DNA from: Labrys okinawensis | GTDB taxonomy: Bacteria; Pseudomonadota; Alphaproteobacteria; Rhizobiales; Labraceae | Assembly: GCF_002982075.1 (NCBI RefSeq) | Contig: NZ_PUEJ01000014.1 | Coordinates: 62,001-126,000 of the forward strand | Direction of reading: 5' to 3' | Length of the DNA: 64,000 nt | Shown: one piece after another, positions 20,653 to 31,483 of the stretch | Layout: each line of letters starts with the position of its first letter | Position numbering within the stretch: the first letter of the stretch is position 1 | Made by a program: the position numbers and the translations under genes | Notes under the pieces: model-generated | Told to the model about the DNA's origin: nothing | Databases searched by the model: none | The model's input: only the letters and a program-made list of their open reading frames with translations

Positions 20653-20680
20653 GGAGCGCGGACATCCTGTCCGCTCTTCG
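20653..20680. repeat. single arm of repeat family A
   Basis: The segment contains GCGCGGACATCCTGTCCGCTC, related to the arms of the palindromes at 6275-6357 and 36896-36982. Only one arm is well conserved, followed at 20706 by AAGAGCG, so this looks like a degenerate or half copy. Confidence 0.5.
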
Positions 20681-20737
20681 CCTCCTGCACGGGCGATCGC
20701 ACTCGAAGAGCGCCTATTTCCGGAATCGATTTCGGCC

Positions 20738-21178
20738 TTACCTGCAGTTCAGCGCCTTGACCGGCTGCCCCGGCTTCCACTCGATATCATTACCGCTCCA
20801 GAAGCGCTCCTGCCTGTTCGGCGCATAGGTGCCACTGGCGTCGATCTGGCAGGTGAGGGCGGCGGAACCGGCCGGGACCAGCCCGACAGCGTGGTAGTCC
20901 TCGCCGTTCGCTTCGATGCGCAACACGTCTGCGCCAGGGGTGGCAGACACGGCATCGCCTGCGCTGAGTGAGAAGCGTCCCCGCTGGTCCGTGCTGGTGA
21001 GCGTCGAGCGGCTTGGTAGGCGCGAGTTGGTCACACGGATCTGTGCTCCGGCGACAGGGCGGCCTTCGTCGAGAAGCACGCCCGTGACGCTGGACCGGTC
21101 CAACGCGGATAATCCGGCGGGGCGGCAGGCCGCCAAGGCAAGGCAGGTGGCGAGCAAGGCAAATCGCGGCCCGATCAT
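20738..21178 (-). CDS. lipoprotein with carboxypeptidase-regulatory-like domain
   Basis: The 146-residue protein starts MIGPRFALLATCLALAAC, a lipoprotein signal with lipobox LAAC. The mature part (VTGVLLDEGRPVAGAQIRVTN, then DQRGRFSLSAGD) has the beta-sandwich pattern of carboxypeptidase regulatory-like domains (CarboxypepD_reg), which often mediate surface or periplasmic binding. A GGAGA site precedes the ATG at 21178; the frame is open to 21271. No partner gene is obvious. Confidence 0.7.
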   Translation of the reverse strand: MIGPRFALLATCLALAACRPAGLSALDRSSVTGVLLDEGRPVAGAQIRVTNSRLPSRSTLTSTDQRGRFSLSAGDAVSATPGADVLRIEANGEDYHAVGLVPAGSAALTCQIDASGTYAPNRQERFWSGNDIEWKPGQPVKALNCR

Positions 21179-21314
21179 GCAAAGTCTCCGCAGCTGAAAC
21201 ACAGCAATAACCGGTGTGAGGGGCGATGATGGCGAAACGTGGCCGTTTCCAGGGTGACGCGGCATCATCATCTCCTATGGTTCCGAGCCAAAACCCTCCT
21301 CGAAAGGAAAGCCG

Positions 21315-21532
21315 ATGGCCTGGGTCTTGATTCGCACCCTCGTCGCCGTGGGGCTGGTTGCCACATCTCTGTCGGCGCAGGTGGCCGAATCCTGCCGTGC
21401 GCTCCTGCAGCGCGGGGCGAGGCGATCGACAGCTATGTCATGAACTTCGGCCCTGATGACACGCTCTACATCTACATCCTGCGTATGCCGGGCGGCCTAA
21501 CGGCGGAATGCACGTCGCAAGAACCGCTCTGA
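21315..21532 (+). pseudogene. frameshifted small secreted protein
   Basis: Translation from the ATG at 21315, after a good AAAGGAAA site, gives a signal peptide (MAWVLIRTLVAVGLVATSLSA) and then meets an early stop at 42 codons. A +1 frame continues with plausible protein (GEAIDSYVMNFGPDDTLYIYIL) to the TGA at 21532. The frames join if one G is added to the GGGG run at 21414-21417. It is either a recent one-base deletion, phase variation in a short G-run, or a sequencing error. The family is unknown. Confidence 0.55.
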
Positions 21533-21703
21533 AGGCCGGTCGACCCCTGGATTCCCTCTCGCGATCGTCACTTTCCGCAGCAGTCCGCAAACGGCCCCTT
21601 TCGCAAGACGCCAAAATGGTTTAGTCGAACCGCTCGATCCGCCCGGTGCCGTGGAGTCCCCTCCGCGGCTTTTTCATGCCGGCCCTCCCAAATCGGACGA
21701 GCG

Positions 21704-25009
<3,306 letters not shown>

Positions 25010-25132
25010 AGGAGGGCGCCTTCTCCCGCTGGGGCGAGGGTACCGTAGTATTGCAAATCCGATATGTCAGCCGCGCCGGGGAAGTCCGTCCGGCGCGTAT
25101 CTTTTTTGCGTTTGGAAAGAGAAGACGAAGCA

Positions 25133-25606
25133 ATGGACAAGATCCCGATGACGCCGGCAGGTCATGCCGCGCTCGAGGCAGAATTGAGGGAACGGCAGCA
25201 GATCGAGCGGCCGCGCATCATCGCGGCGATTTCCGAGGCACGTTCCCATGGCGACCTTTCCGAGAACGCCGAATACCATGCGGCCAAGGAAGCACAGGGC
25301 CACAATGAAGGCCGTGTCGCCGAACTCGAAGACATCTTATCGCGCGCCGAAGTGATCGACGTTTCCAAACTGTCCGGCGATACCGTCAAATTCGGGGCTC
25401 ACGTCACGCTGATCGACGAGGACACGGAAGAAGAGAAGACCTATCAGATCGTCGGCGAGAGCGAGGCCGATGTACGCTCCGGCAAGATTTCGATCGGCTC
25501 GCCGCTCGCCCGCGCGCTGGTTGGCAAGAAGATCGGGGTTTCCGTCGAGGTCAACACGCCCAAGGGCCCCAAGGCCTATGAGATCGCTAACGTCGCCTGG
25601 CGTTGA
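25133..25606 (+). CDS. greA: transcription elongation factor GreA
   Basis: The 157-residue factor rescues backtracked RNA polymerase by stimulating transcript cleavage. The N-terminal coiled coil includes the acidic tip DLSENAEYHAAKEAQGHNEGRVAELE (residues about 41-66), with the conserved Asp and Glu that hold the catalytic Mg. The C-terminal FKBP-like domain ends in ANVAWR. MDKIPMTPAGHAALEAEL is the usual N-terminus, so the ATG at 25133 is chosen over the open frame to 25064. carB-greA adjacency is common in Alphaproteobacteria. Confidence 0.97.
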   Translation: MDKIPMTPAGHAALEAELRERQQIERPRIIAAISEARSHGDLSENAEYHAAKEAQGHNEGRVAELEDILSRAEVIDVSKLSGDTVKFGAHVTLIDEDTEEEKTYQIVGESEADVRSGKISIGSPLARALVGKKIGVSVEVNTPKGPKAYEIANVAWR

Positions 25607-25640
25607 GCCGACGGCCGGTTTCAGACCCTTTCTGACAAGG

Positions 25641-25668
25641 CGCCGCACCCCACCGGGTGCGGCGTTTT
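25641..25668 (+). terminator. terminator after greA
   Basis: The CGCCGCACCC and GGTGCGGCG arms form a strong hairpin followed by TTTT, 34 nt past the greA stop codon. Confidence 0.85.
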
Positions 25669-25777
25669 GCTGTCGGATGCACTATCGTCAAGACATGCGA
25701 CATGGTCGCGCAAATTTGCTTCGATCGGCGGCGCGGCGCGTTCTATAGAAAGCAAATATCGCGAGCAGGAGGCTATC

Positions 25778-26260
25778 ATGACTTCGGGACATGTCGGGCG
25801 CAGAGGCTTCCTGGCCATTGGCGCAGGTTTGTTGCTCACCGGTTGCGCCACTTCCTACGCCGATAATCCGGCCATACCGGTCATCCGCAGGGTGCAGGTC
25901 AGCGGCAGCGGCAATCTTTGGCTCCAGCGCATGCCGCCTTATCTCCAGCGCAATCTCGTCCGGCAGCTCGGCTCGCGCTACCAGCCCGGCGCGAAGGGCG
26001 GCGCGACATTGTCGGTGGCACTCACCGACATCAGTTTTCCCGTGGATTCGGATGGCGGCCTGATCAGCATCGACAGCGTCGACACGCTCGATGGCCGCGT
26101 AACGCTCTTGTCGTCATCGGGCGGCGTGATCAAGAGCTTCCCGCTCTTTGCCACCACGAGCTCGGTGGATGCCGCTCCCGAAGTGCCCGACCCGACGCCG
26201 CGCCGCTATGACTGGCTGGCATCCAGCTATGCGCATTGGCTGCTGAGCAAGCTCGTTTAG
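25778..26260 (+). CDS. putative Tat-exported lipoprotein
   Basis: The 160-residue protein starts MTSGHVGRRGFLAIGAGLLLTGCATSY: a twin-arginine RRGFL motif combined with lipobox LTGC, which predicts export by Tat and lipidation at Cys23. The mature domain (TLSVALTDISFPVD..., WLASSYAHWLLSKLV at the end) resembles small periplasmic lipoproteins of unknown function. AGGAGG precedes the ATG by a good distance. The stop codon overlaps that of the convergent Lrp regulator. Confidence 0.7.
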   Translation: MTSGHVGRRGFLAIGAGLLLTGCATSYADNPAIPVIRRVQVSGSGNLWLQRMPPYLQRNLVRQLGSRYQPGAKGGATLSVALTDISFPVDSDGGLISIDSVDTLDGRVTLLSSSGGVIKSFPLFATTSSVDAAPEVPDPTPRRYDWLASSYAHWLLSKLV

Positions 26261-26742
26261 GCCCCTTCGCTCACATCGAGTTCGAGGGGAACGATCGGGT
26301 CGTCCTTGATGGAACGCAGGGTGAGCGCGGTCTTGACGTTGCGTACCGCCGGGCCGGCCGTGAGCTCCGCCACGAAGGCCTGGAAGGAGCGCAGGTCCTT
26401 CGCCACGCATTTGAGCACGAAGTCCACGTCGCCGGACAGCATCCAGCATTCGCGTACCAGGGGCTGATTCTTCACATACGTTTCGAAGGATTGCAGATCC
26501 GCGCCCGCCTGCGAGGTCAGGTTGACCATGGCGAAGATGGTAATCTCGTAGCCGAGCGAAGCCTCGTCGAGCAGGGTGCGGTAGCCCTTGATCACACCGG
26601 CATCTTCGAGGGCGCGCACGCGCCGCAGGCAGGGGGGCGCGGAGATGCCGACGCGCTTGGCCAGTTCCACATTGGTCATGCGGCCATCGGCCTGTAGTTC
26701 CTGCAGGATTTTCCAGTCAACAGCATCAAGGCGTGCGCGCAC
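26257..26742 (-). CDS. Lrp/AsnC family transcriptional regulator
   Basis: The 161-residue protein has the N-terminal HTH (DAVDWKILQELQADGRMTNVELAKRVGISAPPCLRRVRALEDAGVI) and the C-terminal RAM ligand domain (LVRECWMLSGDVDFVLKCVAKDL). The SAPPCLRRVRALE helix is typical of the alphaproteobacterial Lrp subgroup that responds to amino acids. It is monocistronic; its stop codon overlaps that of the convergent lipoprotein by two bases. Confidence 0.93.
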   Translation of the reverse strand: MRARLDAVDWKILQELQADGRMTNVELAKRVGISAPPCLRRVRALEDAGVIKGYRTLLDEASLGYEITIFAMVNLTSQAGADLQSFETYVKNQPLVRECWMLSGDVDFVLKCVAKDLRSFQAFVAELTAGPAVRNVKTALTLRSIKDDPIVPLELDVSEGA

Positions 26743-26935
26743 GATAAGCTTTCCGATTAATAGCGGTTACGCCGTCCTAAACCGGCGAGAACAGTCAAGC
26801 AAGCATCTTTGTTACCCAATCGGCCTTGCTGCGTGAAACAAACTTGCGTGTGCGGAAAGCCGGCGGGGCCAGCATTGCAGGAATTGCCCTGCTGGCCCCT
26901 GGAACCTTGCCCGATACTGGGAGAGGCGCGGAGGA

Positions 26936-27649
26936 TCAGTCTTCCAGCTCGAAACGCGCGGATACGGTGACGTTCAGCGTGCTCTCTCCGGACTCGATCG
27001 GCACCGAGTCCTGCACGGCCTTGGCGCGATAGAGGCCGCTGCCGATCGGGCCAGTATTCTCGCTCAGATCCACCAGCTTGCCCAGGCGCAGGCCGGAGGC
27101 CCTGGCATAGATCTCCGCCTTGCGTCTGGCATCGTCCAGGGCCGTCTTGCGGGCGCCATCCAGCAGGACCGACTGGTTGGAGACGATGAACTGGATGCCT
27201 TCGATGCTGTTGGCGCCGGCGCTGACCGCCTTGTCGAGGATGTCGCCGAGCTTGGGCAGGTCGCGCAGCGTCACGTTCACGGTGTTGGAAACGGTATAAC
27301 CCGCGATGGCGGGGCCGTCCTCCGAACTCGATGAGAACTTGCCGTCCTGCTGGCTCGCCGGCTGCACGCTGAAGCCCGAGGTCTGCAGGTCCTTGGCATC
27401 GATGCCGGCTGCCTTGAGCGCGGCGAGAACCTCACCGGTCGTCTTGGAATTGGCGGTCAGCACCTCGCGCGCCACCTTGCCGGCGCTCTGCACGCCGATA
27501 CTGACGTAGGCCAGGTCCGGCTTGGCACCGACCGTCGCTTCGCCGTTGATGGCGACCACGCGCTTGAAATCCTCGGCTTGGGCGGCACCGAGCGCGCCAG
27601 CCAGCAGCAGGGCGGCGAGGGCGGGTCGGGCGAGGAAGGACGGTAGCAT
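26936..27649 (-). CDS. SIMPL domain (DUF541) periplasmic protein
   Basis: The 237-residue protein has a signal peptide cut near AQA-ED and a DUF541/SIMPL domain: VVAINGEATVGAKPDLAYVSIGVQSAG, then ARRKAEIYARASGLRLGKLVDLSE and a terminal VTVSARFELED. Members (Brucella BP26, E. coli YggE) are periplasmic or surface proteins linked to oxidative stress; BP26 forms channel-like oligomers. GGAG precedes the ATG at 27649 by seven bases. It lies alone between the Lrp gene and tRNA-Ile. Confidence 0.92.
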   Translation of the reverse strand: MLPSFLARPALAALLLAGALGAAQAEDFKRVVAINGEATVGAKPDLAYVSIGVQSAGKVAREVLTANSKTTGEVLAALKAAGIDAKDLQTSGFSVQPASQQDGKFSSSSEDGPAIAGYTVSNTVNVTLRDLPKLGDILDKAVSAGANSIEGIQFIVSNQSVLLDGARKTALDDARRKAEIYARASGLRLGKLVDLSENTGPIGSGLYRAKAVQDSVPIESGESTLNVTVSARFELED

Positions 27650-27797
27650 CGATGAACTCCAATGAAGAAAATTGCGAGCGGAACCTTGCAATCGAAGGCG
27701 GCGGGATGATGACGGGATCTAAGGCAGGTGTCGCAATTGCGGAAGCCGATTGAACCTTGACGAGACTCTGCCTATAGATGCGGCGTCTGGCACAGCC

Positions 27798-27873
27798 GGG
27801 CCTGTAGCTCAATGGTTAGAGCCGGCCGCTCATAACGGTCTGGTTGGGGGTTCAAGTCCCTCCGGGCCCACCA
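27798..27873 (+). tRNA. tRNA-Ile (anticodon CAU, lysidine type)
   Basis: The 76-nt cloverleaf has acceptor GGGCCTG paired with CGGGCCC and an encoded CCA. The anticodon loop is CTCATAA. The GGGCC start and CTCATAA loop match tRNA-Ile2, whose CAU wobble C is converted to lysidine by TilS to read AUA, rather than elongator or initiator tRNA-Met. Confidence 0.85.
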
Positions 27874-28110
27874 GACAAAACCCCACTGGCAACGACGTTT
27901 TTGAAGCATTTGCCTCCGAATCGTTGAGGCGTGGGCAGCCAGATCACGTCGCAGAGCGGAACATGCCTACCCAAATGCCGTTGGCGCCGGGCTTTGATCT
28001 TCTTGGCCGACTCGTGCGAGGGCGCACAGCATTTGGGCGGCGAACACACCATGTCGATGCCGTGGCTGGCGGCGTGATGCCCCAGCCGGCCTTCCCGTCC
28101 TGGTGCTGAA

Positions 28111-28758
28111 ATGTTCTTCGAAATCGTCCGGTTCGGCTTGATCCATGCCGCCGCCCTCATTGCTGTCGCGGCGCTGACCTGTCGCGATCAGCTCGTCCTG
28201 CGCGCCCTCCTGGTCGTCTCGACCCTGCTCTACATTCTCTATTATCTGGTCGTGCCCGAGATCATGCTGTGGGACGCGCTGTTCTGGACGGTGGTCAATC
28301 TGGGCGTGAATCTCCTGATGATGGCCAGGCTGGTCCTGGCCCGCACCCAGTTTCGACTGAGCGCCGAAGAGCGCCGGCTGTTCGCTGCCCTCGGCGGGCT
28401 ATCGCCGGGCGAGTTCCGCTCCTTGATGAAGATCGGTCATTGGCGGCGCAGCGAAGGCAACGACACCCTGCTGAGGGAGGGAGAGGCTGTCGAGAAGGTC
28501 TATTACGTGCTCGAGGGGCGATCCCATGTGGAAAAGGCCGGGCGCAGCCTGGTTCTCGGGCCGCAGTCCTTCGTCGGCGAGGCCGGCTTCCTGCGCCGCC
28601 AGCCCGCGTCGGCCACCGTGACGGTGGAGCCGGGCACCTGCTATGTCGAATGGTCGGTGACGGCCCTCAACGCCCTGCGGGTGCGCCGCCCGCTGATCAA
28701 AGTCGCGCTCGACGGCCTGCTCGCTTCGGACATGGCGGCGAAGATGGCTGCCGCCTGA
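28111..28758 (+). CDS. Popeye-like membrane protein with cNMP-binding domain
   Basis: The 215-residue protein has three predicted transmembrane segments in residues 4-75 (FGLIHAAALIAVAALTC, LRALLVVSTLLYILYYLVV, LFWTVVNLGVNLLMMARLVL) followed by a cyclic-nucleotide-binding-like beta barrel (LLREGEAVEKVYYVLEGRSHVEKAGR, then FVGEAGFLRRQPASATVTVEPG). This layout is that of Popeye-domain (POPDC-like) proteins, known as cAMP-binding membrane proteins in animals and present in bacteria with unclear roles. The canonical phosphate-binding cassette GE-x-RAA is not clearly kept, so ligand binding is uncertain. The ribosome binding site is weak. Confidence 0.7.
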   Translation: MFFEIVRFGLIHAAALIAVAALTCRDQLVLRALLVVSTLLYILYYLVVPEIMLWDALFWTVVNLGVNLLMMARLVLARTQFRLSAEERRLFAALGGLSPGEFRSLMKIGHWRRSEGNDTLLREGEAVEKVYYVLEGRSHVEKAGRSLVLGPQSFVGEAGFLRRQPASATVTVEPGTCYVEWSVTALNALRVRRPLIKVALDGLLASDMAAKMAAA

Positions 28759-28768
28759 ATCCCTTGCG

Positions 28769-28798
28769 GGCAGCGAAAGATTGCCTCTTTCCGCTGCC
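28769..28798 (+). terminator. hairpin 3' of the Popeye-like gene
   Basis: Arms GGCAGCGAAAGA and TCTTTCCGCTGCC pair with one bulge around a 5-nt loop, 11 nt after the stop codon. No T-run follows, so it may stabilise the mRNA end rather than terminate. Confidence 0.5.
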
Positions 28799-28889
28799 TC
28801 TGGATATTGGTATGACAAATGGAAATCCGGCGGGGCGGGGTGATGCCCGGCGGACGGCCGGACCGCTCGGACATCATGCCACGCGCCTG

Positions 28890-28943
28890 GAAACGCTTTG
28901 CGAGTTGACGGACTCGGGCTGACTCGCAAAGACGCTTCGAACC
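28890..28943. repeat. dispersed repeat, family C copy
   Basis: CTTTGCGAGT (28896-28905) and ACTCGCAAAG (28922-28931) form an inverted repeat. The block, including GTTGACGG in its centre, resembles 38990-39046 and, reversed, 59905-59943. Confidence 0.55.
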
Positions 28944-29009
28944 AAGGAGCCGGAACAAGGCGCATCCATTGCTGAATGGTGCCTTGCCCCGGCAGGAAAC
29001 GAGACCGAA

Positions 29010-29903
29010 ATGACTTCCCTCCGCCAGGCCGGCATCGGGGCCGCAAGCGTCGGCATGGGCATTGCGCTCTATCTCATCGGCGTGTTCCTCTTCGCCCTGA
29101 ACGATGCGCTCGGCAAATGGCTGGTTGCGGACTATTCGGTCGGCCAGTTGCTGCTGTTGCGCTCCGTCGGTGCAGCCATCGTCCTCGCGCCGATGGTCTG
29201 GCACCTGAAGGTCGATCTCTTCGATTTCGGTCAGTGGCGGCTCCAGGTCCTGCGCATCCTGTGCATGGCCGGCGACACCTTCTGCTTCTATTTCTCGACG
29301 CGCAGCATGCCCCTCGCCGATGTGATGACGTTCTACATGGCGGCACCGCTGATCATTACCGCCCTGTCGGTTCCCCTGCTCGGCGAAAAGGTGGAGCCGT
29401 TCCGCTGGGGCGCGGTGATCGCCGGCTTCATCGGCGTTCTCGTGGCGTTGCAGCCCTCGGCGGAACTGTTTTCCTCCGCCTCGCCCATCGCCCTCATCGG
29501 CGCCATCATGTTCGGCTTGGCGGTTACCGTGACGCGGCGCCTGCGGCGTACGCATTGGCTTCCCCTCGTGGTCTGGCAGTTCGCCGGCGCGGGCGTGATC
29601 GGCGCGGCAACGATACCGTTTGCCTGGGTCACGCCGGGCTGGTTCGATCTTGCCCTGATGTTCCTCGTCGGCATCGTTGCGATGGTGTGCTTCATATGCA
29701 TCACGCGCGCCTTGGCCATGGCGCCAGCGGCGATGCTTGCCCCGTTCCAATATTCGGCCATGGTATGGGCGACGCTGATGGGCTGGATCGTCTGGCGCGA
29801 CGTGCCGACGCTGCCGATCGTCGTCGGCAATTGCATCATCATCGGCAGCGGATTGTTTGTCTTCTATCGCGACCGCACGACCGTGTCGGCGCCGGCCGAG
29901 TAA
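29010..29903 (+). CDS. EamA/RhaT-type DMT superfamily transporter
   Basis: The 297-residue protein has about ten hydrophobic segments in two EamA repeats, for example FLFALNDALGKWLVADYSVGQ in the first and MFGLAVTVTRRLRRTH at the start of the second. Proteins of this family export metabolites such as amino acids or riboflavin; the substrate is not evident. Its stop codon abuts that of the convergent thuR gene, and nothing suggests a functional link to the thu operon. Confidence 0.88.
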   Translation: MTSLRQAGIGAASVGMGIALYLIGVFLFALNDALGKWLVADYSVGQLLLLRSVGAAIVLAPMVWHLKVDLFDFGQWRLQVLRILCMAGDTFCFYFSTRSMPLADVMTFYMAAPLIITALSVPLLGEKVEPFRWGAVIAGFIGVLVALQPSAELFSSASPIALIGAIMFGLAVTVTRRLRRTHWLPLVVWQFAGAGVIGAATIPFAWVTPGWFDLALMFLVGIVAMVCFICITRALAMAPAAMLAPFQYSAMVWATLMGWIVWRDVPTLPIVVGNCIIIGSGLFVFYRDRTTVSAPAE

Positions 29904-30920
29904 TCAGGGCGCGGGCGGTACGGTCGAGCCGCGGAAGACGAGGTCGACCGGCCAGATTTCCGCGGCGGCGGCGGGATCGGCGCCGTTCGACAGGGCCATG
30001 GCGATCTCGGCCACGCGGACACCGGCGGCATGGATGGACGAGAAGGTCGTGGTGAGGGCCGGCGTCAGCGTTTCCGGCCGGATGGCGTCGAGGCCGTCGT
30101 CATGGGCGATCAGCGACAGGTTCTTGCCGACGATCCGGCCCGTTTCCCGGGCAGCCCGCATGGCCCCGAGCGCCAGGAAGATCGACGAGCAGAGCAGGGC
30201 GGTCGGCGGGTCCGGAAGGTCGAACAGGCCTCGCGCCATGCGATAGCCGTTTTCTTCCGTCATGCGGGCGCCGCCCTCGAGTTCGGGAGGGGCGGGGAGG
30301 CCCCTGGCGGTCAGCGCCCGGCGCCAGCCTCGCGAGCGATGCGTGGCGAAGGTGAAGTGCAGGTTTTCGTTGAGCAGCCCGATGCGGCGATGGCCCAGAT
30401 CGATCAGCAATGTGGTGGCCTTGTCGAAGGCTCCCTCATTGTCGATGTCGAGATAGGGATAATCGAGGCCGGTCTGCGTGCGCCCATGCACCACCAGAGG
30501 CATGCCCAACCGCTGCAGCATGCCGATGCGCGGATCGTCGACCGTCGGCGAGGACAGCAACATGGCATCCACCGAGCGGACGCGGGCAAGGCGCCGATAA
30601 GTGCCGGCCTCGTCGCCATGGGCCGAGGAGACCAGCACGTCATTGTCGGATCGCGAACATTGGCTGGCGACGCCCGCGAGAAAATCGGTGAAGATCGGAT
30701 CGAGCAGCATGTTGCGATCGGACGAGAATACGATGCCGATCGCTCCCGCGCGGCCGGTGGCGAGTTTGCGCGCGCTGGCGTTGGGGCGGTATTGGAAGGT
30801 CTCGGCCGCTTCCAGCACACGCTTGCGGGTTGCGTCGCCAACTTCCGGGAAGCCGTTGAGCGCGCGGCTGACAGTCGTCTGGGACAGGCCCAGATGCTGT
30901 GACAGTTCCTTCAAGTTCAC
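29904..30920 (-). CDS. thuR: LacI family repressor of the thu operon (ThuR-like)
   Basis: The 338-residue protein starts VNLKELSQHLGLSQTTVSRALNGFPEVGDATRKRVLEAA, a LacI/GalR headpiece, with the hinge helix ASARKLATGRAGAIGIVF and a periplasmic-binding-like sugar domain. GTG at 30920 follows GGAAGGAA; the open frame continues to 31082 but without family resemblance. It is divergent from thuEFGKAB, and its position and family match ThuR, which represses the trehalose/maltose operon in Sinorhizobium. The palindrome AAAGCGCTTT before thuR, thuE and thuA is the probable operator. Confidence 0.85.
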   Translation of the reverse strand: MNLKELSQHLGLSQTTVSRALNGFPEVGDATRKRVLEAAETFQYRPNASARKLATGRAGAIGIVFSSDRNMLLDPIFTDFLAGVASQCSRSDNDVLVSSAHGDEAGTYRRLARVRSVDAMLLSSPTVDDPRIGMLQRLGMPLVVHGRTQTGLDYPYLDIDNEGAFDKATTLLIDLGHRRIGLLNENLHFTFATHRSRGWRRALTARGLPAPPELEGGARMTEENGYRMARGLFDLPDPPTALLCSSIFLALGAMRAARETGRIVGKNLSLIAHDDGLDAIRPETLTPALTTTFSSIHAAGVRVAEIAMALSNGADPAAAAEIWPVDLVFRGSTVPPAP

Positions 30921-31090
30921 CGCAACGTTCCTTCCGGGGCCTTGTCGTTTCTCTCGATGAACAGAAGCAAGCCCGTCATGCCACGGATCGGAGCGAGACG
31001 CTTGTCGGGTACGGCGAATAGCTCGCGATACTGCGTACCCGTCCTGGTAGTCTCCCGATCGCAAGCAGCGATCAGACCGCATCTGTTCAT

Positions 31091-31104
31091 TAAAGCGCTT
31101 TGGA
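31091..31104. promoter_or_regulatory. ThuR operator 1 (thuR side)
   Basis: TTAAAGCGCTTTGG contains the palindrome AAAGCGCTTT with the central CG typical of LacI-family operators. It lies about 170 bp before the thuR start, fitting autoregulation. Confidence 0.6.
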
Positions 31105-31324
31105 CTGGCGCTTTCTATTATTTTTTCTGAGTCACCTTAATTCTTTCCCGGCAAATAGGTAGCGCAACCGGCATATTTGTTCGGAAATTCACAAGTTTCT
31201 CACGCAATCGCTCAAAGCCATCAACGGTTCCGAATTTCAATCAAATTATTTGAATGGAGCATGCTACTTTTGGAGGATCTGCTCAGGCGCCTTAGTTGTT
31301 ACGCAGTTTTGCCACGGGGTCGCC

Positions 31325-31353
31325 TTGACAAAGGCAAACTTTTGTCGGAATGA
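31325..31353 (+). promoter_or_regulatory. possible thuE promoter
   Basis: The perfect -35 hexamer TTGACA (31325-31330) is followed after 17 nt by GAATGA (31348-31353), a weak -10. The palindromic operator begins four bases further on, where a bound repressor would block transcription initiation. Confidence 0.4.
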
Positions 31354-31356
31354 GAA

Positions 31357-31372
31357 TTCAAAGCGCTTTGAA
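31357..31372. promoter_or_regulatory. ThuR operator 2 (thuE side)
   Basis: TTCAAAGCGCTTTGAA is a perfect 16-bp palindrome overlapping the expected transcription start of thuE. It is the best match to a LacI-family operator in the window. Confidence 0.7.
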
Positions 31373-31483
31373 GTAGATTATAGAAGCTCTGCCAAAAGGG
31401 ACTTCGAACGAGGAAATGTCGGTTGCCTATGCTGACCTGCCATAGAGGAGGCAGCTACGGCACATAAAAGGGAGGACGACCGC

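Larger units (their letters stand above)
30921..31483. other. 563-nt thuR-thuE regulatory region
   Basis: There is no gene here. Two AAAGCGCTTT palindromes (31093-31102 and 31360-31369) lie about 270 bp apart, a spacing that would allow looping by a tetrameric LacI-type repressor. TTGACA at 31325-31330 is the best -35 for thuE. The left part must contain the thuR promoter. Confidence 0.6.

Noticed and set aside
27874..28110. A possible integrase or attachment site remnant downstream of tRNA-Ile
   Set aside because: No repeat of the tRNA 3' end and no integrase-like translation were found in either strand.
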